NCBI GenBank assembly: GCA_031412355.1
Contig: JANOCR010000381.1
Coordinates: forward strand, 1-7,017
Direction: 5' to 3'
DNA length: 7,017 nt
DNA from: JAENVT01 sp031412355
GTDB lineage: Bacteria; Actinomycetota; Acidimicrobiia; Acidimicrobiales; Ilumatobacteraceae
Within the stretch, counting starts at the first letter, position 1. Each line of letters starts with the position of its first letter. Below are positions 4,781 to 7,017 of this stretch, in pieces. Position numbers and translations under genes: made by a program. The notes beneath the pieces were generated by a model. It was given only the letters and a program-made list of their open reading frames with translations, ran no database searches and was not told where the DNA came from.

Positions 4781-6808
4781 TTGACGGAAAGCTCGACCCA
4801 CCACGATCAAGGGCGCAGGCTCGTCGATGCATTCGTCACTGCGGTCGCCGTCGTCGCGGTGACCCTGACCGTCTTGGTCTATGTCCTGGGGCGTCCCACC
4901 ATTGTCCCGCCCTCACAGGGCATCTACGTCGCCATCTTCTGCGCGTTGCTGTTCATCGGCGAGACCCGAACGAAGTGGTTCCGCTTCGGCGACGGTGGCC
5001 AGGTGACGCCTGGCTGGGCATTCGCCTTCAGCATCGTGTTGCTCGGCGCCCCGATCGTCGCAATTGCGGCAATGGCCGCGTGCACCCTGTATGTCGACCT
5101 GCGCGATCGCAAGTCGATCACCAAGATCGTTTTCAATGCGGCGCAGATCACCGCATCACTCGCGGCCGGCGCGCTCGTGCTTCAACTCTTCGGGTTGCGG
5201 TCGCCGATCACCGACGCTGAAAGGCTGTCGTATCGCTGGGGGATCGGCGTCGTCGTCGCCGGCGCACTGGTGTTCACCGCCAACGGTCTGCTGACGTGCA
5301 TCGTCCTGACGCTGCACTACAAGACCAGCCTGCGCTCGATGATGGGACGCAGCTTCTTTCTCAGCATCTCCGCCGACGGCGCCCTGCTGGCACTGTCGCC
5401 GATCTTCGTGGTGGCGATCGACTACAGCTTGATGATGCTTCCTCTGTTGGGCGTCACCGCACTCTTGATCTACCAGAGCACGCAGCAGGCCCTGCGACGC
5501 GCCCACGAGGCGAGTCACGACAGCCTGACCCATCTTCTGAATCGACGCACGTTCGACAACCATCTCTCCGGATTCCTCGCTTCGCACCCCGACGACGTCC
5601 GCGGCGCTGTTCTGCTGTTGGACCTCGACGGTTTCAAGGAGATCAACGACCGCCTCGGTCACCAGACGGGCGACATGGTGCTGGTGGGCATTGCCGAACA
5701 ACTCATCCGATCTGCGCCTGAAGCGGCAGTGGTTGCCCGTCTCGGTGGTGACGAGTTCGCCGTGCTGATCCCCGATGTCGGCTCGGAAGCCTCGACGATG
5801 GCAACCGTCGAGCAACTGCGCACGGAGCTCACACGGCCGATCGTCGTGGACGGATTCCCGCTGTCGGTCGGGGTCAGCATCGGCCTTGCGTTCGTGCCCA
5901 CCCATGGACGTACGCCCGAGGATTTGCTTGGCGCCGCCGACGTGGCGATGTACCGCGCCAAGCGCTATCGCACCGGTGTCGAGAGCTACAAGGCCCTGGG
6001 CTCGCGACCCGAACGCGGGCGGCTGGGCCTGCTCGGCGAGTTGTCGCACGCCATCGGCGCCGACCAGTTGAAGGTCCACTATCAGCCGCTGACGCGCTTT
6101 CGCGATGGCACGCCGAACGCGATGGAAGCGCTGCTCCGGTGGCAGCACCCGACCCTCGGCCAGGTGCCTCCTGGCGACTTCATCACACTCGCCGAACACA
6201 CCGACCTCATCGTACCGCTGACGCAGTTCGTGCTGACACAGGCCACGGCCGATGCCCGCGTCGTCGATCGCTTCGACATGCGTTTGTCGATCAACGTGTC
6301 GGCACGGAACCTGCAGGATCGCCGGTTCCCATCGAGCGTGCTGAAGGCAATCGATGAGGCCGGGCTCAACCCGGCCCGACTGGAGTTGGAGATCACCGAG
6401 AGCGCAATCGCCAGCGAGCCCGAGCGCAGTCTGTTCGCCATCAGCGCAGTGCGCGAGGCGGGCGTGCGCGTGGCGATCGACGACTTCGGGACCGGCTACT
6501 CGTCATTCAGCATGCTGCGCGACTTCACCGTCGACCGGTTGAAGATCGACGCCAGCTTTGTCGACGGCATCGCTCACAGCCAACGTCAGCAGCATCTGGT
6601 CAAAGCCATCGTGACTCTCGCCAAGGGCTTGGGGATCGAGACGGTCGCCGAGGGAGTCGAGACCGAGGAATCGTGGATCGCCCTGGCCGACCTGGGCTGC
6701 GACGTCGCCCAGGGTTATCTGATCTGCCGGCCGGTGTCGTTGCCCGATCTGGTCGAATGGCTGGAGATCCGGCAATCGATGGCGGCCCTGGAGCACGTGT
6801 CGTCGTGA
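4781..6808 (+). CDS. Membrane-bound bifunctional GGDEF-EAL cyclic-di-GMP protein
   Basis: A 675-residue inner-membrane protein for cyclic-di-GMP turnover. Residues 17-231 hold about six to seven hydrophobic segments (about 17-37, 47-60, 78-105 which may be two, 117-138, 154-178, 192-231), a sensory or anchoring module I cannot name. The GGDEF domain (about 240-400) has HDSLTHLLNRR (246-256), LLDLDGFKEIND (279-290) and an intact RLGGDEF (GGDEF 322-326), so diguanylate cyclase activity is likely. The RxxD inhibitory site is absent: the expected positions 313-316 read PEAA. The EAL domain (about 425-665) keeps the catalytic set: EALLRW (449-454), Asn505, Glu537, DDFGTG (567-572), Lys588, Glu624 in AEGVE, and Gln644, so phosphodiesterase activity is likely too. 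Which activity dominates cannot be told. It starts with TTG preceded by AAAGGAA, 27 nt after a terminator-like T-run. It overlaps the next gene by 4 nt (GTGA). Confidence 0.95.
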   Translation: MTESSTHHDQGRRLVDAFVTAVAVVAVTLTVLVYVLGRPTIVPPSQGIYVAIFCALLFIGETRTKWFRFGDGGQVTPGWAFAFSIVLLGAPIVAIAAMAACTLYVDLRDRKSITKIVFNAAQITASLAAGALVLQLFGLRSPITDAERLSYRWGIGVVVAGALVFTANGLLTCIVLTLHYKTSLRSMMGRSFFLSISADGALLALSPIFVVAIDYSLMMLPLLGVTALLIYQSTQQALRRAHEASHDSLTHLLNRRTFDNHLSGFLASHPDDVRGAVLLLDLDGFKEINDRLGHQTGDMVLVGIAEQLIRSAPEAAVVARLGGDEFAVLIPDVGSEASTMATVEQLRTELTRPIVVDGFPLSVGVSIGLAFVPTHGRTPEDLLGAADVAMYRAKRYRTGVESYKALGSRPERGRLGLLGELSHAIGADQLKVHYQPLTRFRDGTPNAMEALLRWQHPTLGQVPPGDFITLAEHTDLIVPLTQFVLTQATADARVVDRFDMRLSINVSARNLQDRRFPSSVLKAIDEAGLNPARLELEITESAIASEPERSLFAISAVREAGVRVAIDDFGTGYSSFSMLRDFTVDRLKIDASFVDGIAHSQRQQHLVKAIVTLAKGLGIETVAEGVETEESWIALADLGCDVAQGYLICRPVSLPDLVEWLEIRQSMAALEHVSS

Positions 6809-7017
6809 TCATCGTCGTTGCGGCGCTGCTGGCGATCCTGTCGGTTCCATTGACGGGTCGATCACTTGCCCCACTTGCCAGGTTGTCGCTGCGCCGCGTC
6901 TGGTTGGTGTGGCTGAGCATCGGTCTGCAGATGCTGATCACCTTGGTGTCGGGTTTCCCCAACTGGCTCGGCCAGCCGGTGCACCTGTTCACGTTCGCCT
7001 TGTCGGCTGCATTCCTG
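6805..7017 (+). CDS. DUF5317-like membrane protein, N-terminal part
   Basis: The frame is open to the window end, giving 71 codons of a longer gene. The N-terminus resembles the actinobacterial DUF5317 family as I know it: a hydrophobic start (IIVVAALLAILSVPLTG), an Arg-containing loop (LARLSLRR), a helix around residues 33-50 (WLVWLSIGLQMLITLVSG), and the start of another near residue 60. The function of the family is unknown. The GTG start overlaps the GGDEF-EAL stop in GTGA, with a weak GGAG 11 nt upstream, so it is co-transcribed and probably translationally coupled to it. The family call rests on memory of its pattern and on a partial sequence. Confidence 0.7.
   Translation, partial: MIIVVAALLAILSVPLTGRSLAPLARLSLRRVWLVWLSIGLQMLITLVSGFPNWLGQPVHLFTFALSAAFL

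Noticed and set aside
1..7017. CRISPR arrays, tRNA or rRNA genes, insertion sequences, phage or attachment sites.
   Set aside because: No spaced direct repeats, cloverleaf, transposase or terminal inverted repeats were seen on either strand.

Overview
The window is 7 kb of GC-rich bacterial DNA. It reads as Actinomycetota, most likely Acidimicrobiia (Ilumatobacter-like), on three grounds: the suf gene order with a Rieske ferredoxin between sufD and sufC, a DUF5317 gene, and genes that appear to start leaderlessly just downstream of a TANNNT -10 box. The class-level placement is inference. All genes are on the + strand.

Bases 4-4225 hold the SUF iron-sulfur cluster assembly machinery: sufB, a 117-residue four-cysteine protein of unknown function, sufD, a small Rieske-type [2Fe-2S] protein, and sufC. 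SufB, SufC and SufD form the scaffold/ATPase complex, and their key residues are intact. sufD, the Rieske gene and sufC overlap by 4 nt each and must be co-translated. The four-Cys gene and sufD instead each have a -10 box 6-7 nt before the start codon, with a short inverted repeat on top. The cluster therefore seems to be split into at least two internal, possibly separately controlled, transcription units. The usual partners sufS and sufU do not follow sufC here.

Bases 4226-4780 separate the suf genes from the next protein. The first part has little beyond a weak hairpin. From about 4433 there is a compact unit: a TATAAC box, a GC-rich hairpin, a perfect AGGAGG ribosome binding site, two overlapping micro-ORFs of 29 and 32 codons, and a perfect 15-bp stem-loop followed by six T. 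The two micropeptides are diverged relatives. Each has a basic N-terminus and a hydrophobic core, and they end in APRKWL and APWKWY. This pair is the most novel element of the window.

Bases 4781-6808 encode a multi-pass membrane protein with intact GGDEF and EAL domains (cyclic-di-GMP synthesis and breakdown). Only 27 nt separate the T-run from its TTG start. No promoter fits there, so the enzyme may be expressed by read-through of the stem-loop, with the micropeptides acting as leader peptides. Alternatively, the micropeptides are an independent secreted or membrane peptide unit. A DUF5317 membrane protein gene overlaps the end of the GGDEF-EAL gene by 4 nt and runs off the window.
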